Below are positions 53,156-64,000 of a stretch of DNA of 64,000 nt, in pieces. Source of the stretch: Coemansia sp. RSA 487 (taxonomy: Eukaryota; Kickxellomycota; Kickxellomycetes; Kickxellales; Kickxellaceae); contig JANBRJ010000047.1 of assembly GCA_027577595.1 (NCBI GenBank), forward strand, positions 62,001-126,000, read 5' to 3'. The notes under the pieces are model-generated. The model searched no databases and had not been told where the DNA came from. It saw only the letters and a program-made list of their open reading frames with translations. The number at the start of each line of letters is the position of its first letter. Position 1 is the first letter of the stretch. The position numbers and the translations under genes are program-made.

Positions 53156-54229
53156 CCATAGTTTTTTTTGTTGTTTTCTCTTTCTTTTCTGTGTATCGTT
53201 GGGTTTCAAACATCGTTTCTTTTGGTGCGAAAATGTGAGTATGAATACACAAATGGATCTGCAAAACAGAAGGAACCTGATGACTAACTTTTGTGGGTGT
53301 TTACTTTTTGATGTTGTGCATGGGATGTGCAGAAGTGGAAAACGGAAATGCCAGTGCGATTGCTCAGTTCTATTGTTTTTTGTAAACAATCGGATATTCA
53401 GACTGTGCTGTGGCAAGACTATTGGGCAGAAATGGCCGTGGTTTACCTTTCGGGGATTTCAAGCCACAAGCTCTAGGAATCGCCAACCAAAGCGTCAATG
53501 GCAGTTTTTCCTTGGCATATAAGGCACAACAAGCTTGGCTCGATTAATTTATTTTTCTTGTTGTGGTAAGCTTTCAATACTGATAACATGGAAGCAGAGG
53601 GTCGTGTAGATAGAGCAGAGCTTTTTTTTCTATCTTTCTGTTCATTCGTTCGTTCAGAGATAAAGAAATGGCATAAATGCGCATGCCACAGGCAAAATTA
53701 TGTAGCATTTCTGCGCAATAGATTAGAGAAAAAGAGCGCAAAGGACAAGCCTCTCTCGCTCTATTTTGCTTCCGAGTCCTAGCGAGCAAAAACAAGCGCT
53801 TGGGAATTTTTCTTCTTTTGTTGGACGGGAATATTAGGAAAGGGCAGTGCTTTTGCGCGCATTTACCTTTCTCAGGCAGGAAACAAAGCCCCCCTTAGAC
53901 ATGTGCATGTCTGAGCGGCCGTCAATTGCGCAGTCTCAAGAAGAGTGGAAATATCCCCCATCGCTCTCACTCGTTGCTATTTTTTTTACTCGGCGCAATT
54001 GTACCCAAGGCCAGAAGCCTCCCTTCTTTTTGCCTGTCAAAGGAGAAAGAGGAGGCCTGGAAGGCGGAGAAGGGTACATGGCTTTTCCATTCTTTATCTC
54101 TGTGGGCTTCTCTACTCGTTATCGACCCTCCTTTTCTCCTTCTCTTCTTCTTTCTACACTCTTTTATACATACTTTCGACTCTTTTGTCTCTATCTTTTT
54201 TTTTTCCAACGACATTTCTGTATACGAAA
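53156..54229. other. Spacer between NUM1-like gene and malate dehydrogenase
   Basis: 1.07 kb. The first 500 bp are an AT-rich 3' flank. The last 280 bp are strongly C/T-rich and, unusually, remain open in frame with the malate dehydrogenase start back to an ATG at 53945. No separate gene seen. Confidence 0.5.
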
Positions 54230-55222
54230 ATGGTTAGTGTTGCTATTCTTGGAGCTGCTGGAGGGATTGGGCAGCCGCTGTCGCTTCTTCTCAAGCTCAA
54301 CACAAATGTCAGCAAGCTGCATCTGTATGATATTGTCAATGTGCCGGGCGTAGCGGCAGACATTTCGCATGTGGCGACAAACTCTGAGGTCAAGTGGTTC
54401 ATGGGAGCCGAGCAGCTGGATGAGGCAGTTAGCGGCGTGGACCTGGTGATAATCCCAGCGGGAGTGCCGCGCAAGCCCGGGATGACGCGGGACGACCTGT
54501 TCAAGATCAACGCAGGCATCGTCAAGGGCCTGGTGGAGGCGGTGGCGAAAAACAGCCCGCAGGCGATCATCGGCGTGATCTCGAACCCTGTCAACTCGAC
54601 GGTCCCGATTGCCGCTGAAGTTCTCAAGGCTCGGGGCGTGTTCAACCCGCGGCGCCTGTTTGGCGTGACGACGCTGGATGTGGTGCGTGCCTCGCGGTTT
54701 GTGCGCGATATCCGCCCAGACGTCGATGCCACGGCGCTGCGCATCCCCGTGGTGGGCGGCCACTCGGGTCCCACCATTGTGCCGCTGCTGTCGCTGGCGT
54801 CCACCAAGCTGGACCTCACGGCAAAGGAGGTCGAGGACCTCACGCACCGCATCCAGTTTGGCGGCGACGAGGTTGTCAAGGCCAAGGATGGCGCCGGCTC
54901 GGCCACGCTGTCAATGGCCTACGCCGGCGCGCGCTTCGCCGACTCGGTCATGCGTGCCATCAAGGGCGAGTCTGTGGTCGAGCCCACCTTCATTGCGCTG
55001 GCTGCCGATCCCGAGGGCGCCAAACAGATCCGCGCCCTAGGCGCTGGTGAACTCGAGTTCTTTGCTGTTCCCGTCGAGCTTGGCCCCGAGGGCGTCAAGT
55101 CCATCGTCCAGTTCCCGTCCGTCGACAATGTCTCCGGCTTTGAGCGCAAGGCTGTCGCTGTTGCCGTCGAGTCCCTCGATGCCAACATCAACACTGGCGT
55201 CAGCTTTGCCAAGGGCGCTTGA
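54230..55222 (+). CDS. Malate dehydrogenase, mitochondrial/peroxisomal clade
   Basis: 330 residues from the ATG at 54230. The NAD-binding motif [19 protein letters not shown] opens the protein. Further landmarks are [20 protein letters not shown] (substrate loop with the two Args), [32 protein letters not shown] and the active-site His in [14 protein letters not shown]. These are features of the mitochondrial/glyoxysomal clade, not the animal cytosolic type. It interconverts malate and oxaloacetate with NAD. No presequence follows this ATG and the C-terminus (SFAKGA) is not a clear peroxisomal PTS1, so location is open. The frame stays open for 285 bp upstream, but that stretch is T/C-rich and looks like leader sequence. 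Third positions here are strikingly G/C-rich, which suggests strong expression. Confidence 0.95.
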   Translation: MVSVAILGAAGGIGQPLSLLLKLNTNVSKLHLYDIVNVPGVAADISHVATNSEVKWFMGAEQLDEAVSGVDLVIIPAGVPRKPGMTRDDLFKINAGIVKGLVEAVAKNSPQAIIGVISNPVNSTVPIAAEVLKARGVFNPRRLFGVTTLDVVRASRFVRDIRPDVDATALRIPVVGGHSGPTIVPLLSLASTKLDLTAKEVEDLTHRIQFGGDEVVKAKDGAGSATLSMAYAGARFADSVMRAIKGESVVEPTFIALAADPEGAKQIRALGAGELEFFAVPVELGPEGVKSIVQFPSVDNVSGFERKAVAVAVESLDANINTGVSFAKGA

Positions 55223-55623
55223 ATCTGTTGTTTCTAGTTTCTTTTTATTTTTCCTTTGCTTTTCTCTCTCCTTTTCACAATCCCCAAGAGACTCTTTCTC
55301 ACCTTTTCTTTTCAATCTTATCGATAGCACCCAGCTTTCAAAGGACAAGATTAGCTGATTATGAAAGATCTCCCTTCTCACCCCCCCCATTCTTATCATG
55401 CAAAAAAGCAATTTAAACTGCAGCGATTCGGATATGTGCTCTTTTCATATTTTTGCGCAATATTGACTTCAGCGCTTTGCAAGTGCACCTCAAATTCCCT
55501 TGGCACACGCAAAAGCAAGAGCCAAAGCATTGTACGGTATTAGAAACATGGTTATTGAAAGAAACATGAGAGTGACGCAAACACAATGTAAAGGACAAGT
55601 GACAAGGAAAAGAAAAGAAAAAT
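55223..55623. other. Convergent 3' spacer between malate dehydrogenase and RAB11
   Basis: 401 bp, T-rich next to malate dehydrogenase and A-rich next to RAB11, as expected for two converging 3' ends. No gene seen. Confidence 0.55.
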
Positions 55624-58043
<2,420 letters not shown>

Positions 58044-59659
58044 ATGAAGAGTCCGGCCGTTCACCAGACTGTCACGGCGGCGCTATCGAGCATGCTGGGC
58101 ACAGCAGACACACACCAATGCGGCGGCAGCAGCATTCCAGAGGCGCCTGTGCGCTACACCATGCAGCAGGTTCTCCAGTGGAACGAAGACAAGGTGTGTC
58201 GGTGGGTCTGCGAGCAGGGGTTCAGCAAATACGAGGGCACGTTCCGCGATAACCTGATCACTGGCGAGGCCCTGGTGGAGCTGGACTACACGCTGCTCAA
58301 GGAGCTGTCTGTGCGTACGGTTGGCGAGCGCGTGCGCCTCAACCTGGCAATCCGCCGCCTGCGCCAGCAGTGTCTCCAGGTCGACGGCGACGAGTCTCCG
58401 CCACAGCAGTCCTCCGCCACATCCGCATTCGCTGCCTCCTCCCGCACCAAGCGCAGCGCAACGCTCGAGTACAGCAACATTAGAGACAGCTTTGCCATGC
58501 ATGTATCGCCGTCCTCGACGGCAGTGTCCGGAGCCACCGCAGCCGGCGAGCTGACGTCGGTGGACCACACAGCCAGGAAGCATGGCCACAAGGACCCTCC
58601 AAAGCTCCCGCGCGTCAGCCTTTCGTCAAACTCCATCGGCATCGCCTCTTCGGCCAATGCAGGCGCCGTCTCGTCGGCAAGCACGGCGGCAGGCACCTCC
58701 ATTTCAGCAGGCAACAGCGGCAACGGCATATCCGGCGCCGATAGCGGCATACGAAGCCCCAGCAGCGCTTCGAGCGCATCGTCCAGCAACACTCTCCATC
58801 GCGCCAACACCGATGTGCGCGCATTCACAGCACACGAGCACAAGAAGCCCGCGTTCAATGCACCAGCCCTCGGCAATATTACGCAGCGCAAGACGTCGCA
58901 CAACACAAGCGCGCCAAGGACGGTTCAGCCGCTGCAGCCGCTCAAGTCAACGCTGCAGCAATCGGCCGGCATGTTCTCCTCGGACGCTGCTGCCACGTCG
59001 GTGCCAAAGCAATCCAACCTGTCGCTGAAGCCCATTGGGTCGCACCAGCACATGATGCAAGGCATCGAGCCGATGTCTGCGCCATTGCCGCGGCTGCGCA
59101 TGCTGACCAGCAGCCACAAGCAAACCAAGCGTTCGCCGCCCTCTGTCCAGCCGCTACAGCTTCTCAAGGACGCTGCAGAGTCGCGTGGCCTCAAGGTAGC
59201 GCAGAACGACGAGATTGAGCGGCTCGGGCTGCAGTTCCAAGAGTTCTTTGGCACGGACATCAGCGTCACCCGGCTGGCTGACTCGCTGAGCGTCAGGACC
59301 TGGAACGTCACGATCACTGGGCCCGAGAACGAAATGCGCCAGGTATCCATTGCCAACTCCAGCTCGGCCCAGGCCATTCTGAACCGCGTGCGCCGTGAGT
59401 TTGACCTCAAAAACGACGCCGATGGCGACCAGTACTCGCTCTTCAGCATGACAAGCGCAAGCGGTGGAGCCAGGTGCTTGTCCAACGAAGAGCTCGAACG
59501 CATGTTCTCTGATCCGACCAGAGCCCCACCCGAAAAGTTCTTCCTTCGCAAGCGGCACCAGCTGTCACGCCCTCCCATCGGAACAAAGCGCTCGGAGCAC
59601 CTGCAGCGCGCAATCGAAAAGCTTGGAAACATCATCCCGGTATCTTCTGCGTCTTCGTC

Positions 59660-59696
<37 letters not shown>

Positions 59697-60128
59697 CAAC
59701 AGCAGCAAAATCCACAGCTCCAGCGGCCGGTGTCCAACTGGGACAACACCCCCGAGAAGCTCACACAGATCCTTGGCGAGCGGCCGCCATCAGAGCTGGT
59801 CTCGATGAACGTTGAAAAGTACTTCCCGGGCAACGAGGCAAGAGCCCGCCACTCGATTATGCGCAGGCGGCGACAGGGATCGCAAGACCACGATCCTCGC
59901 CAGGACGCCACAGACACCGCTGCGGCTCGGCAGTCGAGGCGGCAGTCAAAGGCACACAGGCGCAGCACGAGCACAAGCACAAGCAGCACCAACTCAATGG
60001 CCCGCTCCATTTATTCCCGCCTCCAGTCGGCGACCATCAGCAACAACAGCCGCTGGTCCATGCTGCCGTCCAATCTTGAGCCAATAGAAGAGTCGCAGCA
60101 GTCTCCGTCTTCCCCAAATGTCACCGCC

Positions 60129-60163
<35 letters not shown>

Positions 60164-61769
60164 AAACAACAACAAAAACAACAACAGCAACAGCAACAGC
60201 AGCAAGAGCGCTGTGCCATCCGATACCAGCGATCTTGCGGTGAGCAAGAAAGATGGAGACGCCAAAGACGATGCAAACAAGGCGCAACCAGACACAAGGA
60301 CACCAACCACTGCTGTTGGCACTGCGCCTGACGATCTGGAAAAGGCGGGTGCAAAGGCTGAGAGCACCACAGCCATTACGCCGCGGAAGAGTAAGCGGAT
60401 GAGTCGTATCTATACGAGCTCGGTGGTCGAGACCATGCGCAGCATCTCCTCGGAAAGCTTGCAGCTGTCGGACAACGGCAGCAATATTAGCGACCGAGAT
60501 GACGACGATGACGACGACGACAGCGCTGGATCGCTCTCCGACCTGTCGTCGTCCCATCTGTCTGACTCGTTTGATAGCGACGACGACAGCTTCTACGACA
60601 GCCTCTACGACAGCGACATTGACGCTGACGAGGACCTGGTGGCTGACGATGACAGCGATATGCATGCCAGCACGTCTGTGGTTGGAAGCGCATCGGTGAC
60701 CTCTGTGATGCATGTGCAGGGCAGCGACCAGTCAACCGACATGCTTAACGTACCTTCTTCATCGGACCACCACAACTATCACCACCACCACAGCCACCAC
60801 CACCACCAGATGGCTGGCGCAGAGCCCAAGGCGCCAGGGAGCAGCGAGAAAAGCAAGAGCGTCAGCAGATCCGCAAGCGCGACATCGCGTAGCGGACGGA
60901 CGCACAGCAGCAGCGGAAATGCCAATGGCAGCAACAAGAAGAAGGTGTGGATCAAGGGTGCTCCGATTGCAAGCGGCTCGTTCGGCAGCGTGTACTTTGG
61001 CATGAACACACGCACGGGAGCCATCATGGCTGTCAAGGAGGTCGAGCTCCCAACGCCCGGCAGCGTGTCAAACAGCCGCAACCATCGCATGGTCGACGCG
61101 CTCAAGCACGAGCTGGATCTGCTCAAGGGCCTGGACCACAAGAATGTTGTGAAGTATCTTGGCACCGACGTGGACGACACCAACCTGTACATCTTCCTGG
61201 AGTATGTGTCGGGCGGCTCGGTGTCCAGCGCACTGGCGAGCTTTGGCATGTTCCCCGAGTCCCTTGTGCGCACATACACGGCGCAGATCCTCGAGGGTCT
61301 TGTGTACCTGCACGAGCAAGGCATTATCCACCGCGACATCAAGGGCGGAAACGTGCTGATCGACCAGGACGGCAGCGTCAAGATATCGGACTTTGGCATC
61401 TCGAAGCGCGTCGACGAGGCTGTGGCGGCCGGCAAGAGCGACCGCCGCGCGTCGCTGCAGGGCTCGGTGTTCTGGATGGCGCCCGAGGTCGTCAAGGATA
61501 CCCACTACACGTTCAAGGGTGACGTGTGGAGCCTTGGCTGCCTTGTCATCGAGATGATGACTGGGACGCATCCGTTCCCCGATCTCGACCAGCTGCAGGC
61601 GCTCTACTCGATCGGCCAGCGCGGCCGCCCCAAGACCCCCGATGGCATCTCGCCCGACGGCAACGACTTTTTAGAGCAGACCCTTCAGGTGGATCTGGAC
61701 AGGCGGCCGACCGCCACCGATCTTATGGCGCATGTCTTTGTCTGCGACACTGCGCCGCCTTCTCCGTGA
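58044..61769 (+). CDS. STE11: MAP kinase kinase kinase, Ste11/Byr2 type (SAM-RBD-kinase)
   Basis: 1241 residues from the ATG at 58044, single exon. An N-terminal SAM domain spans about 42-106 (VCRWVCEQGFSKYEGTF, LVELDYTLLKEL). A ubiquitin-like Ras-binding region spans about 400-512 (VTITGPENEMRQVSIANSSS, FFLRKRH). The kinase domain fills 970-1241: glycine loop IASGSFGSVYFG, catalytic Lys in AVKEVELP, HRDIKGGN near 1095, DFG near 1115, and SVFWMAPEVV. The order matches S. pombe Byr2 and S. cerevisiae Ste11, the MAPKKK of pheromone/filamentation cascades; upstream inputs are a SAM partner (Ste50/Ste4) and Ras. The linker carries polyQ near 540, polyAsn near 695, an acidic Ser/Asp block near 815-870 and a His cluster near 912. 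A Ras-type GTPase gene starts 1.65 kb downstream. Confidence 0.93.
59659..59709 (+). repeat. Polyglutamine-coding CAG/CAA tract in the MAPKKK gene
   Basis: Sixteen or so glutamine codons lie between the Ras-binding region and the kinase domain. A second tract at 60130-60190 encodes a polyasparagine run mixed with Lys and Ser. Confidence 0.9.
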
Positions 61770-62789
61770 CGGCTCTCCCCCTCCCCAGCTTTTGCCTCCA
61801 GACACCACAAACCTCTGCTTGATTTCCCCCTGTTCTCGTAGCAGTCGCATCCATTGCCTGGATATTGTGTGAAATAAGAATAATAAGAAATCAAACACAT
61901 GGCTTGTCCAGCTGCTGTTTCCTACGCTTTGACGTTTGCAGCGGTGGAGCTGCTTCGGCCTGCTCAAGATGACAGAGTGGCATCTCTTGCGCTACACAGC
62001 CCAACCCCCAATGCCAAAAGAAGGTTGCATCGATTGATTGAGAATTGGCATATCGCCTGGTGCAAACTATGTGATTTCGGGGTTTCTGGATATAGAGTCC
62101 ATTTTTCTTGGTAATTTTTTTTTCTGCACGCAACCAACCGACCACGCGAATGCATCAAGCATTAAGCGTGTGCAGTTTAGTTTTCGCCAACTGGCAAAAG
62201 ATACAGGATGAAGACCATTTCCCCTCAGTATATCATCAGCCAGAAAGAGTGGAAGAATGGCTAAAAAGAAAAGCGTGCACGATCGACATTTTTAGAAAGG
62301 AGTGCCTGCCGCTCGGCACTTTGAAAATCTCAATCCCTTTAAAACTGCACGCGTGCCAGCGACATCATGCTCTACAGTTCTGCGTTGCCGTAAAAGCAAA
62401 CATAGTTCTACAGGAGACTTGGCGCTTTGCAAAGAAAAGCTTCTTTTCTTGAGACGGCTGCCGGGAGCTGCCGGGCGCCGCCAGGATCCGGATGGAGGCA
62501 TAACCATGTAGCTCTTGTTTACAAGAGGGATGAGCTGCTTGGATTGGATTATATTGTATTGGGTGCTCTTTGATGAGGACCAAAGCCACATCGGCATTCG
62601 TATTTGCAAACACCAAAAGCAGGCCATGTAAGAGAGCGAGGAGGCGAGAGAAGGAGAACGCATCTTTTTGCCCTGTACCGTCCACATATACACAAAGCCG
62701 CCCTGAAGAGTCTATGAGTCCCGTCAGCAATCGCGATCAGCTTGCGGTTGTCCGAACGGAGACGCACTCTAATCCCCCGAGCAAGCCGA

Positions 62790-62812
62790 AAATAAAATAA
62801 AATAAAATAAAA
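62790..62812. repeat. (AATAA)n pentanucleotide repeat
   Basis: Four to five AATAA-type units in the spacer upstream of the Ras-like gene. Confidence 0.9.
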
Positions 62813-63309
62813 GGGCTCAATGGCGCGTAATTTGGGCGCCTTTTGCTGCTCCTTTTTTTATGCAGAATCAATCACAAGTATCAACAGCCAAAAGTCTCAA
62901 GCATGGGCAAGGCTTTCCTTGTCCCATCCCCAAATTCACAAAAACCCGTATTTTTTTTCTCCATGGAATCAGAGACCCACGAAACAGCCAGCTTTGCCCC
63001 CCTCCTTTTTTAGCCTTTTTCTCTTCTTGCCTTTCGCTTTATTATTGCTCTTCTCGTTTTGTATAATCTAGACTTTTTCTTTGCTCCCTCCTTTTTTCTG
63101 TCTTGGGACTGTCGAATCTGCTTGTGTCTTGATATTTTTCTTACCCCGCTCCACCAGCTAACTCTCTTTAGCCGGTCCGAGCGTGCGCTACGTAGAAAAC
63201 ACAGTCTTATTTGGGAAAAAACTATATACCACATCTCGTCAATTTGTAAACTTTCTTTTGGCGCTTTTCTACCTGTTCCTTATTCTGATATACATAACAC
63301 ACGCGAGAA

Positions 63310-63311
<2 letters not shown>

Positions 63312-63340
<29 letters not shown>
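63312..63340. repeat. (CA)n microsatellite in the Ras-like gene promoter
   Basis: Fourteen uninterrupted CA units about 80 bp upstream of the start codon at 63419. Confidence 0.95.
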
Positions 63341-63342
<2 letters not shown>

Positions 63343-63418
63343 CCCTTTCTTGTTAGCTGCGTCTCGCCTATTTCTGCCTCTGTTTGACTTTTGTAACCAA
63401 TTTCTCTTCGTCTGACAA

Positions 63419-63466
63419 ATGATTCTGTACAAACTAGTTGTCCTCGGTGACGGTGGTGTCGGAAAG
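63419..63466 (+). CDS. Ras-family small GTPase, RasB/Ras2-like, first exon only
   Basis: Sixteen codons (MILYKLVVLGDGGVGK) followed by a canonical donor GTGAGT. This is the Ras beta-1 strand and P-loop. The Asp-Gly-Gly form of the loop with MxLYKLVVLGDGGVGK is typical of fungal RasB/Ras2 proteins and differs from Ras1/RasA and Rsr1. The next residues should be T/S-A-L-T; no matching exon was found before the window ends, so the first intron exceeds 530 bp. As a Ras-type GTPase it could act on the neighbouring MAPKKK through its Ras-binding region (inference). Confidence 0.82.
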
Positions 63467-64000
63467 GTGAGTCTCCCCTACTCATGGAAAGCACATGCTG
63501 TCTTTTGTGTTCTACAAGGTGTCCCGTTCCTTTGGTCTGCAGTAGACGGACTCTGCTGCTCTTCCGGGCCTTTTGTTCTAGCCAGGCAAACTACCCGAAG
63601 ACCCACGGGAAAGGACCTTTTTTTTTAGCAGTTGTCGTCTGTGCGGAAGAAGTGTGGAAAGGGGATGCACGTTGTGCGACTGCTGGCGTTGCAGCTGCTA
63701 TGCGCGGTTAGGCTGATTCTTTTTTCTCTTGCAGCCAACTAATGGGGTGGTGTGGCCTTTGGGCTCATCGATGAGTTGGTGGGATATATGCTAAATCTAT
63801 TCATGTCACAACTCCCTTCAATCCATCCTCCCCAACAACCACAACCACAACCACAACCACAACCACAACCACAACCACAACCACAACAGCAGCAGCACAC
63901 CCTTTGCTTTCATCGCACCTATGTTTCTTCACCCGCAGCATGAATCTGATGCCCGCTGGTGCAACAAGCGGCTCGCTTTGGTCGCTATGAACATAGCTAG
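63467..64000 (+). other. First intron of the Ras-like gene (continues past window)
   Basis: From the GTGAGT donor to the window end there is no acceptor followed by the expected Ras sequence. The region contains a CACAAC hexanucleotide repeat at about 63834-63887. A TTGCAG at 63731-63736 is followed by an early in-frame stop, so it is not the real acceptor. Confidence 0.65.
63834..63887. repeat. (CACAAC)n minisatellite inside the Ras-like gene intron
   Basis: Eight or nine hexanucleotide units, grading into CAG units at the right end. Confidence 0.92.

Larger units (their letters stand above)
61770..63418. other. Spacer between the MAPKKK gene and the Ras-like gene
   Basis: 1.65 kb without a supported gene. 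It has an AAAAT pentanucleotide repeat (62790-62812), a C/T-rich promoter tract (about 62940-63180) and an AC microsatellite (63312-63340) some 80 bp before the Ras-like start. Short frames on both strands show no domains. Confidence 0.55.

Noticed and set aside
63834-63887. Hexanucleotide array considered as a CRISPR or telomere-like repeat
   Set aside because: Simple tandem CACAAC units without spacers, inside an intron; not the fungal telomere repeat TTAGGG.

Overview
The window looks like a nuclear chromosome segment of a filamentous fungus, probably an early-diverging one (zoopagomycete/kickxellomycete- or mucoromycete-like). The basis is the gene set: Tip41, Ost3/6, Kap123, Tom70, Sly1, zuotin, an Osh3-type sterol carrier, Paf1, a Num1/Mcp5-type dynein anchor and a Ste11/Byr2-type MAPKKK. 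Coding regions have mixed to GC-rich third positions, spacers are AT-rich, the standard code fits throughout and introns are spliceosomal. The species assignment is inference. No rRNA, tRNA, CRISPR array, prokaryotic operon or intact transposon was found.

Layout: 1-5035 holds TIP41 (partial, -), an OST3/6 subunit (+) and a Q50-type homeodomain factor (-). 6923-16889 is a ten-exon importin-beta gene of the Kap123/importin-4 type (-), with more intron than exon. It is divergent from TOM70 (17482-19284, +), which is followed by SLY1 (19674-21874, +, 28-base first exon). 23155-26035 holds two tandem zinc alcohol dehydrogenases (-). The upstream copy is split near its N-terminus by a 152-bp insertion with a 5-bp direct repeat. 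26658-31135 holds zuotin and an Osh3-type OSBP-related protein (-). 31136-34127 is gene-poor, with a doubtful small spliced ORF and a decayed coding region.

34128-37895 holds a CHCHD2/Mix17 twin-CX9C protein (+), cytosolic TrpRS (-) and PAF1 (+). 38076-41432 is a three-exon PHD-zinc-knuckle-ePHD plus AT-hook protein that resembles animal AF10 (-). A 4.36-kb gene-free divergent interval separates it from a 2454-residue Num1/Mcp5-type protein (45791-53155, +). Then come malate dehydrogenase (54230-55222, +), a four-exon RAB11/YPT31 gene (55624-56878, -), a SAM-RBD-kinase MAPKKK (58044-61769, +) and the first exon of a RasB-like GTPase (63419-63466, +), which runs off the right end.

Most genes are unrelated housekeeping functions (ER glycosylation, nuclear import, mitochondrial import, ER-Golgi fusion, recycling, translation, transcription elongation). 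The only neighbour pair with a plausible direct link is the Ras-binding MAPKKK and the Ras-type GTPase. Exons of the five genes with introns were assigned by reading both strands, matching phase across every junction and following family conservation. All 15 complete introns end in TAG, 11 of them in TGTAG. I found no convincing new biological system. The best leads are the PHD/ePHD AF10-like gene, the uniform 3' splice site, the intron-loaded importin gene and the insertion in the second dehydrogenase.
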